DNA of 42,395 nt, taken from Candidatus Cloacimonadota bacterium. Its GTDB lineage: Bacteria > Cloacimonadota > Cloacimonadia > Cloacimonadales > TCS61. Positions within the stretch are counted from its first letter, which is position 1. Each line of letters starts with the position of its first letter. Shown here one piece after another: positions 25,468 to 33,338 of the stretch. Location of the stretch: assembly GCA_021736135.1 (NCBI GenBank), contig JAIPGO010000024.1:1-42395 (forward strand). Direction: 5' to 3'. The translations under genes and the position numbers were made by a program. The notes below the pieces were generated by a model. That model saw nothing but the letters and a program-made list of their open reading frames with translations, did not search any database and had not been told where the DNA came from.

Positions 25468-26965
25468 CATCCGAACCAGTGTCAATTTCCAGTCTATTTC
25501 TGAGATTTTTAATTTGCTCCCTCAGTTCCTTGATGCGGAATTCACGTCCAACAAATACTTTATGCATATTTTCCATATCCAGGTTTCTCATTTCCAGTAT
25601 CTGGTTGGCTTTTTCCAGTTCTCCGGTTCTGGCAGTTACCAGTTCTTCCAGATGTTCACGATAGTTTTTTAATTCCTTTTGATTACGGCTGCGTTCGGAA
25701 ATATCACGAATGATACCTTGAATAATAGTATTGCCATCCAGCTCAATAAAACTCAAAGAAATTTCTACCGGAAGCTGGCTGCCATCTTTTTTTATTAGAA
25801 TTGATTCGATAATTGAAGAGACTTCTACCGAATATTCCGGAATAATATTATTTTGATCATTTTGTGTTTGAAGGTCAATCAAGTCGGTAAGTTTCATTCT
25901 CTTTAACTCATCTTTTGAGTATCCCAGAACCTCAGCAGCAGTTGCATTAGAATCCAGAATTTTACCACTCAGGTCATAGATAATGATCATATCATTCAGA
26001 TTATTAAAGAGTATGCGGAATCGGTCTTCACTGATCCGTAATTCTGCTTCCACTCTTGTTCTAATGGTTATGTCATCACGTAATTCCTGAGTTTTACGAC
26101 GAATTTCGCGCTGCAGGAATAAATAAAAAGAGGTATAAATAATGATCAGGATAAAAATAAAGACCAGGAGTATTTTTACCCATAAGGGAAGAATTTTGAT
26201 CTCGTCTACATCACCCAGATATTTACTTAGCGATGAGTAATATACTGACTGCTGGTTGGCTTTCAGTCTTTTCAAGTGGCTATCAATTGTACTGATCAGG
26301 TAATTATTGAGTTCGGCACCTTTAGGAAAGGCATAAAGCATCCTTGCCGGCTGTAAAATTATGTTAGTCCGCTCTACATTATATATGGAATCATATTTAT
26401 TGCCAAAGTCCTTATCTGTTATTCCGGCATCAATGATGCCGTTTTCCAGAGCTTGCAACACACTCGCATAATCCTCCAATTCGATTATCCGGCAATTTAG
26501 TTCAAATTTTCTGGTGACTGCTTTCAGTCCTTCCGGTCCATCAAGATCAAAGCTACCCTTTAAACCGCCTACTGTTTTTCCATCCAGATCTAGAATAATA
26601 TCAATTCTGGCTTCGGATTTCCTGTAAAGTCTTGTCCAGCTTAATAGTACTGTTTCATTAGAAAAAGTAAACTTAGTCTGCCTTTCGGGGGTAAGTCCCA
26701 CATCGACCATAACATTGATTTCATTATTCTCCAGGCGTTGCAGGCATTGTGTCCAGGTTCCCGGAACCCACTCAATATCCCAGTCTTCTTTATCTGCTAT
26801 AAAACTCGTGATATCCGCCCAGAATCCTTTAACATTGCCGTTTTCAGCAGTAAATATCTTAGGGGCATTTTCATACACCCCGATTTTGACCTTGAGGCTG
26901 CTGTAAGCCGGAAGTCTGAGCAGTAAAAGAAAAATTAAGAAAATGAAATGTATCTTAATCTTCAT
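25457..26965 (-). CDS. Solute-binding domain-membrane-PAS protein without an output domain
   Basis: This 502-residue protein has a signal sequence (about 1-21). A periplasmic solute-binding domain of the family-3 type follows (about 24-265; VKIGVYENAPKIFTAENGNV, FTFSNETVLLSWTRLYRKSE, LENGIIDAGITD), then a membrane helix (about 264-286), a short linker and a PAS domain (about 315-432; LFNNLNDMIIIYDLSGKILD). It ends in a coiled coil with HKVFVGREFRIKELREQIKN. Proteins with this front end usually continue into a histidine kinase or cyclase; here no kinase, GGDEF or receiver domain follows, and the next gene begins within its stop. It shares its C-terminal motif with the two PAS genes upstream. 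Confidence 0.88.
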   Translation of the reverse strand: MKIKIHFIFLIFLLLLRLPAYSSLKVKIGVYENAPKIFTAENGNVKGFWADITSFIADKEDWDIEWVPGTWTQCLQRLENNEINVMVDVGLTPERQTKFTFSNETVLLSWTRLYRKSEARIDIILDLDGKTVGGLKGSFDLDGPEGLKAVTRKFELNCRIIELEDYASVLQALENGIIDAGITDKDFGNKYDSIYNVERTNIILQPARMLYAFPKGAELNNYLISTIDSHLKRLKANQQSVYYSSLSKYLGDVDEIKILPLWVKILLVFIFILIIIYTSFYLFLQREIRRKTQELRDDITIRTRVEAELRISEDRFRILFNNLNDMIIIYDLSGKILDSNATAAEVLGYSKDELKRMKLTDLIDLQTQNDQNNIIPEYSVEVSSIIESILIKKDGSQLPVEISLSFIELDGNTIIQGIIRDISERSRNQKELKNYREHLEELVTARTGELEKANQILEMRNLDMENMHKVFVGREFRIKELREQIKNLRNRLEIDTGSDDEV

Positions 26966-27001
26966 ATATAAACACCTTCATTTTTTTCAGTCTATTAATA
27001 A

Positions 27002-29158
27002 CTAAGTCGATTCCTGTGCAAGTCTTTTTTCCAGTTCCTTGACCTTTTCTCTTAATTCTTTGATGCGAAACTCCCTGCCTACAAATAACCGATTAAAGTT
27101 TTCCAGTTCTGCTTTTTGTTCTTCCAGTTTCTGAGTCCGTTTCTTCACGATTTCTTCCAGATGTTCCCTGTGTTTTGCCAGTTCCAGTTCTATAGCTTTT
27201 CGAGAGTTTATATCCTGGAAAGTACCATATAATTTAATGCATTTATCATTTACCATTTCTCTTCTACCAGATGCTTTGCACCATTTGATATTGCCTTTAG
27301 ATGTTTTCAGTTCTGCCTCGAATTCCAGCTCAATTCCCTTTTCAATCAAGGCCTTCATCTTTTCCTGGATCATTTCCCGATACTGTGGCAGATAAAATTC
27401 CACATGTTCATCTAATCCTGGGATGGCTTCATTATAATCTATTTCAACAATATTATACGTTTCCCTTGTCCATTTGGCTTTTCCCGTTTCAAGATTCATT
27501 TCCCAACCACCTACCAGGGCAATATTTCCCACTGCATCAAGTAATCTTTCGCTTTCGAATTTATCCTTTTCGTTTTGAACGCGCTCGGTTATATCCTGAG
27601 TAAAGGCTATATAGCGGTTTTCCGCAATTTTTCTAGCTATAATATTCCAGAAGCGCACACTTTTATTTTTGTGAAGGAAGCGGATGTCAATTGTCCGAAA
27701 TGCTTCATCATTAAGACTCTGAAAATGCTCTCCTGCTTTTTCCAGATCCTCACTTAAAACCAGGTCACTGATTTTCATCTGCAGCAATTCTTTTTCCGTA
27801 TAACCCGTTATCCGGCAGGCGGCAGTATTCACTTCCAGATATCTGCCTTCACCATCTGCGACAAAGAAACCATTAGGCGCATTTTCAATATATGTACGGT
27901 ATTTCTGTTCGGTAAACGCCAGAGCTTCTTCTGTCTTTGCTTTTTCACTAACATCTCGTACAGCTCCAATTCTGAAATGTTTGCCATTATAATCCATATT
28001 TCGGGCTTCTATTTCAGCCAGGAATTCACTCCCATCTTTGCGTCTTAAAGTTATGCGGTAAGGCTCGACGTAACTTTTGCTAAATTTCTCCATTACCTGC
28101 TGCCGATCAGATTCCTTTGGAATGATATCTAATAAATTAAATCCTTCAACGTCTTCCTGATCAAATCCAGTCATTCTGAGTAATGAAGAATTGGCATCAA
28201 TCACTTTTCCATTCTCATGAAGTAGTATTCCTTCAAAACTTACTTCTGATAGTAAACGGTAACGCATCTCCTTTTCCCGTAGAGCTTCATTTTGACTGGC
28301 TATCTTTTCACTGTCTGTCTGCATGATTTGCTCTGCTTCCTTGAGATCATTAACGTCTACGACTGTGATGATAAAATATAAAGGATTTCCAAAACGATCC
28401 CGCACTATCGTGGAGTAAAGCCGCACCCATTCGATTTTGCCATTCTGGTGGATATAGCGTTTTTCCAGTTCAAAACTGTCCCGCTCACTTCTGAGTAATT
28501 CAGCAATGAGTTTATCCTGAAAACTGATATCATCCGGATAGGTTATATCATGGGAATTTATCTTTTCCAGTTCCTCAACAGAGTATCCGGTAATTTCTGA
28601 TAACCGTTTATTTACTTTGATAAAACTGCCATCAATTCCCATTTCGGCAATTCCTACCGCGGTTTGGTTAAATAATATCCTCAGTTTCTGTTCAGCAGCC
28701 TTTCGGGCAATTTCAATTTCCTGCTGCTGGCTGATATCTATTGTGGCTAAAAGCAGTATATCCTGTTGTTCATATTTTAATAATTCGCTTAAGTTATTCT
28801 CTTTGATTCCAATAAGTTCAACCGGAAGCCGTTCATCTCCCCGCTTCAACAGACGCACTTGCAGTTCACGGGCAGCAGGATTTTTGAATAATGGCTTATA
28901 ATTCTGCAGAAAATGTTCCTGATCTTCATGATATATAAATCCTGTTATAGGAACATCCACCATTTCTGATTTGTCATAATTAAGCTTCTGGCAAAGCGTC
29001 TCATTTACCTCTATGACCATGCCCCGCTGATTCAGTAAAAGGAAGCCAACGGGTGCTTTTTCAAAAAAAGCAGTAAACTTACTCCGTAAACTCTCCAGTT
29101 CCTGATACGCTGAACGAAGTTTCTCTGCCTGCAAATTTGAGTTCTGAAGTTTGTTCAT
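27002..29158 (-). CDS. Five-PAS-domain cytoplasmic protein without an output domain
   Basis: This 718-residue protein has no membrane helix. About five PAS/PAC units run from residue 28 to 655: GFLLLNQRGMVIEVNETLCQ, GIAEMGIDGSFIKVNKRLSE, GILLHENGKVIDANSSLLRM, GFFVADGEGRYLEVNTAACR, and a PAS_3-like unit with GGWEMNLETGKAKWTRETYN. The end is a coiled coil, HLEEIVKKRTQKLEEQKAEL then NRLFVGREFRIKELREKVKE. There is no H-box, ATPase, GGDEF, EAL or DNA-binding domain. Its first two PAS units closely resemble those of the 29291 protein, which suggests tandem duplication. AGGA precedes the ATG; the next gene begins 36 bases downstream. Confidence 0.9.
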   Translation of the reverse strand: MNKLQNSNLQAEKLRSAYQELESLRSKFTAFFEKAPVGFLLLNQRGMVIEVNETLCQKLNYDKSEMVDVPITGFIYHEDQEHFLQNYKPLFKNPAARELQVRLLKRGDERLPVELIGIKENNLSELLKYEQQDILLLATIDISQQQEIEIARKAAEQKLRILFNQTAVGIAEMGIDGSFIKVNKRLSEITGYSVEELEKINSHDITYPDDISFQDKLIAELLRSERDSFELEKRYIHQNGKIEWVRLYSTIVRDRFGNPLYFIITVVDVNDLKEAEQIMQTDSEKIASQNEALREKEMRYRLLSEVSFEGILLHENGKVIDANSSLLRMTGFDQEDVEGFNLLDIIPKESDRQQVMEKFSKSYVEPYRITLRRKDGSEFLAEIEARNMDYNGKHFRIGAVRDVSEKAKTEEALAFTEQKYRTYIENAPNGFFVADGEGRYLEVNTAACRITGYTEKELLQMKISDLVLSEDLEKAGEHFQSLNDEAFRTIDIRFLHKNKSVRFWNIIARKIAENRYIAFTQDITERVQNEKDKFESERLLDAVGNIALVGGWEMNLETGKAKWTRETYNIVEIDYNEAIPGLDEHVEFYLPQYREMIQEKMKALIEKGIELEFEAELKTSKGNIKWCKASGRREMVNDKCIKLYGTFQDINSRKAIELELAKHREHLEEIVKKRTQKLEEQKAELENFNRLFVGREFRIKELREKVKELEKRLAQEST

Positions 29159-29290
29159 ATTTTTCCTGCTCCATATTTTCTTTATAAGTTAAGATGCTTT
29201 TCTCAAATGTCAAAAGTTAAATAGATAAATCAGAATATCATCAGATAATATGAGTTGCGTTGCTCCTGTTGATATATAGTATATAATAAA

Positions 29291-31171
29291 TTAAGCGTCC
29301 TGGCTGGCTTTCTGTTCTAAATTTGCTATTTGTCTCTTCAGTTCCTTCACTTCATCCCTTAGTTCTTTTATTCTAAATTCCCGACCCACGAATAACCGGT
29401 TGAAATTCTCCAGGTCAGTTTTCTGTTCTTCCAGTTTCTGAGTCCGTTCCTGTATCATTTCTTCCAGATGTTCCTTGTGATTAGCCAGTTCCAGTTCCAC
29501 CAGCTTTCTTTTTGTAATATCACGCGAGATTTCAGAGAAACCGATTACTTCCCCATCTTCAAAAACAGGACCAAACGACACTTCCATGATCAAGACAGCA
29601 TCATCAGGAAGTTTGTGATTGTATTCTGTTGTAAAGCGTTCACCACCCAGTACACGCTTATGCAGGCTATCCCAGAACGCGATTGCTTTCTGATCTTCCA
29701 GTAATTTATGCGGCTGCAGCTCGGGCTTCATTTCAATGTTCAGCAGTTCCTTCATGATGGCGGCGTAGGCTTTATTATATAGAAGATGCCTGCCATTTTT
29801 ATCACATAATAAAATACAGTCATTAGTGTTATCCAGCAACGACTGCATCTGCGCATGTTTTTCATCTAACAGTTTCTCAGTTAATTTCCTTTCCGTAATA
29901 TCCTGATCCATTCCGGTTATTCGCAAAGCCTTGCCGTTCTCATCACGTTCTACTGAATATACTGTAAGCATATAACGCAGCTTTTTATGGTTATCAATAA
30001 TCCGGTATTCAAAGCTGCCCTGGCTAATATCGGTTTCCAGAATATTTTTAAAAACAAGCTCAGATTTTACTCTGTCCTCAGGATGCAGGCATTGCAGATG
30101 CACTTCATAGCCCGGTTCTATCTCGTTTTCCTTATATCCATGCAATTCATACTGGTTTTGCGACCACCAGCCTTTACTTTTTTCCACATCAAAGACGAAG
30201 GAACCGAAGGAACCAATGCGTTCGGCTTCTGACAAACTTTGCAGGATATCATCTTGAATGCGGTATTCTTCTCGCAGCAAATAATTCTGTTCCTCTAATT
30301 CCTGGTTAGCTGCCTCTAACTGTTGCTGAATGTCTTTCTGTTCCCTGATATCGACCATCGACACAATTCCATAAAGCGGATCTCCAAAAATATTCCTCAC
30401 CATACTGGAATAGAGCCGGATCCAGACGGGATAGCCCTCTTTATGCAGGTAACGTTTTTCAAATTCAAAAGTATCGCGTTTACCGGAAATCATTTCAGCA
30501 TTTAACTTTTCATCCACTTCCAGATCGTCTGCATAAGTGATCTCGCGGAAATTTATTCCTGTCAGCTCCTCAGGTATATAACCGATTATATCGGCAAACC
30601 TGTTGTTAACTTTTATAAAATTGCCTTTTATATCTGCAATAGCAATTCCGGTTGCTGATTGACTGAATAATGTCTCAAAGCGTTTCTCCACTGCCTGGTT
30701 CTGCTCTGCCATTTTCTGCTGTTCCGTTATGTCTATCACACCTAATAGTAACACTTTCTCTTCTTTAGTTCCAGGGAAGTTATCAATGTGATTACCCACC
30801 ATTTCTCCCCAGAAAACCTCATCATCTCTTTTCAATAATTTCAATGACAGCTTTTTCCCGAGGGGATCTTTATACAAGTCAGGATAAATTTCCAGAAATT
30901 TGCGTTGATCATCCCGCTGGATTATTCCTACGAAAGGCACCTGAAACAATTCGGCACATGAATAATCCAGAAGCTTGCATAAAGTATCATTGACGCTTAT
31001 GATCAATCCGCGCTGATTTAGAAGCAGGTAACCAATAGGAGCTGACTCGTATATTTGGATGAAACTGTCCAGCAATACAGATTTTTCTTTTTCAATCTCT
31101 TCTTCCAACTGACTGGCAGTGTCCTTTTTCAAAACTTCGCTTTCTGATAACCCTTCTTGAATTACTGCCAA
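29291..31171 (-). CDS. Four-PAS-domain cytoplasmic protein without an output domain
   Basis: This 626-residue protein has no membrane helix. After a short coiled N-terminus come PAS units at about 37-150 (GYLLLNQRGLIISVNDTLCK), 157-280 (GIAIADIKGNFIKVNNRFAD), 305-430 (PAS_3-like, GSFGSFVFDVEKSKGWWSQN) and 440-555 (CILLCDKNGRHLLYNKAYAA). The C-terminus is the shared coiled coil HLEEMIQERTQKLEEQKTDL and NRLFVGREFRIKELRDEVKE. No output domain is present. The start is a TTG at 31171 behind GGGGGA, with no Met for a long way downstream. A strong promoter lies about 70 bases upstream. Confidence 0.88.
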   Translation of the reverse strand: MAVIQEGLSESEVLKKDTASQLEEEIEKEKSVLLDSFIQIYESAPIGYLLLNQRGLIISVNDTLCKLLDYSCAELFQVPFVGIIQRDDQRKFLEIYPDLYKDPLGKKLSLKLLKRDDEVFWGEMVGNHIDNFPGTKEEKVLLLGVIDITEQQKMAEQNQAVEKRFETLFSQSATGIAIADIKGNFIKVNNRFADIIGYIPEELTGINFREITYADDLEVDEKLNAEMISGKRDTFEFEKRYLHKEGYPVWIRLYSSMVRNIFGDPLYGIVSMVDIREQKDIQQQLEAANQELEEQNYLLREEYRIQDDILQSLSEAERIGSFGSFVFDVEKSKGWWSQNQYELHGYKENEIEPGYEVHLQCLHPEDRVKSELVFKNILETDISQGSFEYRIIDNHKKLRYMLTVYSVERDENGKALRITGMDQDITERKLTEKLLDEKHAQMQSLLDNTNDCILLCDKNGRHLLYNKAYAAIMKELLNIEMKPELQPHKLLEDQKAIAFWDSLHKRVLGGERFTTEYNHKLPDDAVLIMEVSFGPVFEDGEVIGFSEISRDITKRKLVELELANHKEHLEEMIQERTQKLEEQKTDLENFNRLFVGREFRIKELRDEVKELKRQIANLEQKASQDA

Positions 31172-31556
31172 TTAAATCCCCCAGCTTACCTGTATTTATT
31201 CGCTATATTAATTCTGACATAGCTTATATTCTATTAAAACTTATAAATATACCTTCATTCAATGTCAAGAAGAATGATCATCTGATTTTTATTTAAATTG
31301 TGGAGACTGTTCGGTTTCATTCTACACTATCAAACAAAGGGAGTCTGTTCTATATAAATCTCTAACAAGTATGAATATCTGGTAATTTTTAATGAAAAAG
31401 TGCACATTTATTGTACTGAATCTTAGATAAGAACTTGCATCTCCCCACTTTATTATTTAAGATATGGAGTAACTTCATGATTTATAAAGTAATATTTAGG
31501 AATTATCACTTTCAGGGAAATGACGCTTTACAACAGGTGAGATAATTATAACTCAT
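31172..31556. other. Gene-free stretch between the PAS operon promoter and the insertion sequence
   Basis: It holds the PAS operon promoter (31240-31268) and otherwise AT-rich sequence in which I see no gene, RNA or clear repeat. Confidence 0.65.
31240..31268 (-). promoter_or_regulatory. Sigma-70-type promoter of the PAS operon
   Basis: On the minus strand TTGACA (31268-31263) is followed by a 17-base spacer and TATAAG (31245-31240), 5 of 6 to consensus. Transcription would begin near 31233, about 60 bases ahead of the TTG start at 31171. Confidence 0.75.
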
Positions 31557-31570
31557 ATTTCCGAGTTACC
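31557..31570 (+). repeat. Left terminal inverted repeat of the insertion sequence
   Basis: Matches 33209-33222 in inverted orientation at 13 of 14 positions; the one difference is near the inner end. Confidence 0.75.
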
Positions 31571-31609
31571 TAAGTATTTGGTAATAAAGAATTTAAAATT
31601 AATTATATC

Positions 31610-31637
31610 TTGACAAAAAAAGCTCGTATTTTATTAT
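31610..31637 (+). promoter_or_regulatory. Transposase promoter
   Basis: TTGACA (31610-31615), a 16-base spacer and TATTAT (31632-31637) give a near-consensus promoter inside the element. Transcription would start near 31644. Confidence 0.75.
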
Positions 31638-31682
31638 CGCTTAGTGAGTTACAGCAATACCTCGCAAATAATAAAATACGAG
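31623..31682 (+). promoter_or_regulatory. Hairpin that would hide the transposase ribosome-binding site in read-through RNA
   Basis: CTCGTATTTTATTAT (31623-31637) and ATAATAAAATACGAG (31668-31682) are perfect 15-base complements. The right arm covers three of the four bases of the GAGG ribosome-binding site (31680-31683), seven bases before the ATG. The left arm is upstream of the predicted transcription start, so only RNA entering from outside the element can form the stem. The same logic protects IS10 and IS50 from outside transcription. Confidence 0.75.
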
Positions 31683-31689
31683 GATAACC

Positions 31690-33123
31690 ATGACTAAGTT
31701 GTTTTATCAGGTTAAATTGTCAAGTGAAGGAGCAAAAAGTTACTCTTCATTATTCCGGCACTTCAATCTATCATCGATACTAAAGAAATGTGGCATTAGT
31801 AAAAAAAGAGGAGTGCCCGTTCAAGAAATGCTTCACCTAATTTTGCTTTTGATCCTTGAAAGCAGTAAATCAGTTAACCAGGGGATTATCAGGAACCACT
31901 GCAATTCCATGAAAACGCCCGTTAATGATATGCTGAATAATATCAGCTATAATTGGCGCAATTTCCTGTTTTGCTTTGCCCGGATATTTGCTGCCATTTC
32001 TTTTAACCACCATAAAGATAAAGGTACTCTCATAATTGATGATACCTGTAAAAAGAAGTCGGGTAATAAGGTTCAACATTTATCCTGGTTTTACGATCAC
32101 GCGAATGATGAATATTTCACAGGATTTCAGAATGTAACTTGTGCCTGGTGTAATGGCAGATCAACTATACCTATCGACTTTGAATTTAAAATTGGTAACA
32201 AGAAAACCAAGCATGCTACTAAAAGTGATTATGCTCGAGGTTCTCATGCTGAACAAAGAGTTAGATTTGCAAAACAGAAGAAAACAGAAATAGCAATACA
32301 AATGATTAAAAGAGCCTTTCAAAGGAATTTTCCAATCAATTACATTCTCTGGGACTCTTAGTATAACAGTTCTTTTTCAATTAAATATGCTGCCGAAATC
32401 GTTAAAAATAAAGGTGTACATTTAATTTCCATGCTGAAGAGAGGGAACAGTAAATATAAATATAAGGGTAAGTTCTTCACACTCAAGGAACTATCTAAAT
32501 TAGCCGGGAAATGGGTTGAAGATAAATCTACAGGTATAAAATCCAAATCTATCACTGTTGCCTATGTGGATGCTACAAGCGCTAAGTCTTTTCAGGAACG
32601 TAAAGTAATCATGAATGTAAGAATATGCTTTTACATTTATCCTAAAATTCGTAGATGGAGAGCAATATTATCGACTGATCTGGAATTATTAGAAGAACAA
32701 GTTTTGAAAATATATCTCCGGCGATGGTCAATAGAGTGCTTATTTAAGGAGATTAAGCAGTATTTTGGCTATGATCAGAGTCAGTCATCAAATTATGTGG
32801 CTATGGTTGCTGACCTTTCCATCAGATATGCTTTTTATATCATGTTCTGTTTGAAAAGAGAAGAAGAAAATCAGAAGCCAATGCTGCAGGTACTGATGGA
32901 ATTTTATGATGACCTTTTTGATGAATGGCTGGATAATTACATTGAAAGAATTCTAAGCGAAAACATGGCAAAACTCATTTCTTATGCATTGAAAAATGGC
33001 ATAACAGATTTGAGAGAATTACAATTGAAACTTGATGATGTTTTGGATAAATTCTTTAGTGAGGTATTTTATCCGGATAAGATTGAAGAAATGGATAAAC
33101 CAATAAAAAGAAAGGCTGCTTGA
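31690..33123 (+). pseudogene. IS4-family transposase interrupted by one in-frame amber codon
   Basis: The frame runs from ATG 31690 to TGA 33121-33123 with a single TAG at 32359-32361; read through, it would be 477 residues. Acidic residues: IIDDTCKKKSGN (first Asp), ILWDS immediately before the stop (second Asp), and YLRRWSIECLFKEIK, which contains Tyr, Arg, Glu and Lys in IS4 spacing. The sequence after the stop continues without frameshift as YNSSFSIKYAAEIV, so a TGG (Trp) to TAG change is the simplest cause. TAG ends several intact genes here (stops at 3153-3155, 12460-12462 and 17149-17151), so it is not recoded. The protein is split between its second and third catalytic residues and should be inactive. 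Confidence 0.9.
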
Positions 33124-33208
33124 TTATGTATCTCTATACAAACAAAGATTATAAGAAATCACAAGAAAACTTAACAATATCATATCTGCATATTATATAT
33201 AGAAATAC

Positions 33209-33222
33209 GCTAACTCGGAAAT
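33209..33222 (-). repeat. Right terminal inverted repeat of the insertion sequence
   Basis: Inverted match to 31557-31570, 13 of 14 positions. Confidence 0.75.
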
Positions 33223-33267
33223 GTCAGTTAAAAATTTCGGCGGGATGCGAATTTTTTTATTAATTCT

Positions 33268-33298
33268 TTGACAGCTTAACGCTGTTTTACAGTATGTT
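33268..33298 (+). promoter_or_regulatory. Possible promoter of the papain-like protease gene
   Basis: TTGACA (33268-33273) is followed after 19 bases by TATGTT (33293-33298). The spacer is long, so the call is weak. It lies just outside the right end of the insertion sequence. Confidence 0.35.
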
Positions 33299-33338
33299 GT
33301 ACTTAAAGTGATGTATTGTGATTTAACAAGGAGTGAAG

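Larger units (their letters stand above)
31557..33222 (+). mobile_element. IS4-type insertion sequence, about 1.67 kb, with disrupted transposase
   Basis: The ends are ATTTCCGAGTTACC (31557-31570) and GCTAACTCGGAAAT (33209-33222), inverted with 13 of 14 matches. Between them is a single transposase frame with DDE residues and the Y-x2-R-x3-E-x6-K signature of the IS4 family. I find no clear target duplication outside the ends, so the exact borders may be off by a few bases or the duplication may have decayed. Confidence 0.8.

Noticed and set aside
29181-29213. TTGACA and TATAAA on the minus strand ahead of the 718-residue PAS gene as a second promoter
   Set aside because: The spacer is 20-21 bases, too long for a normal promoter, though an internal start cannot be excluded.
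31690-33123. Amber recoding (TAG read as an amino acid) as the explanation for the split transposase
   Set aside because: TAG is the natural stop of several intact genes in the window, including those ending at 3155, 12462 and 17151.
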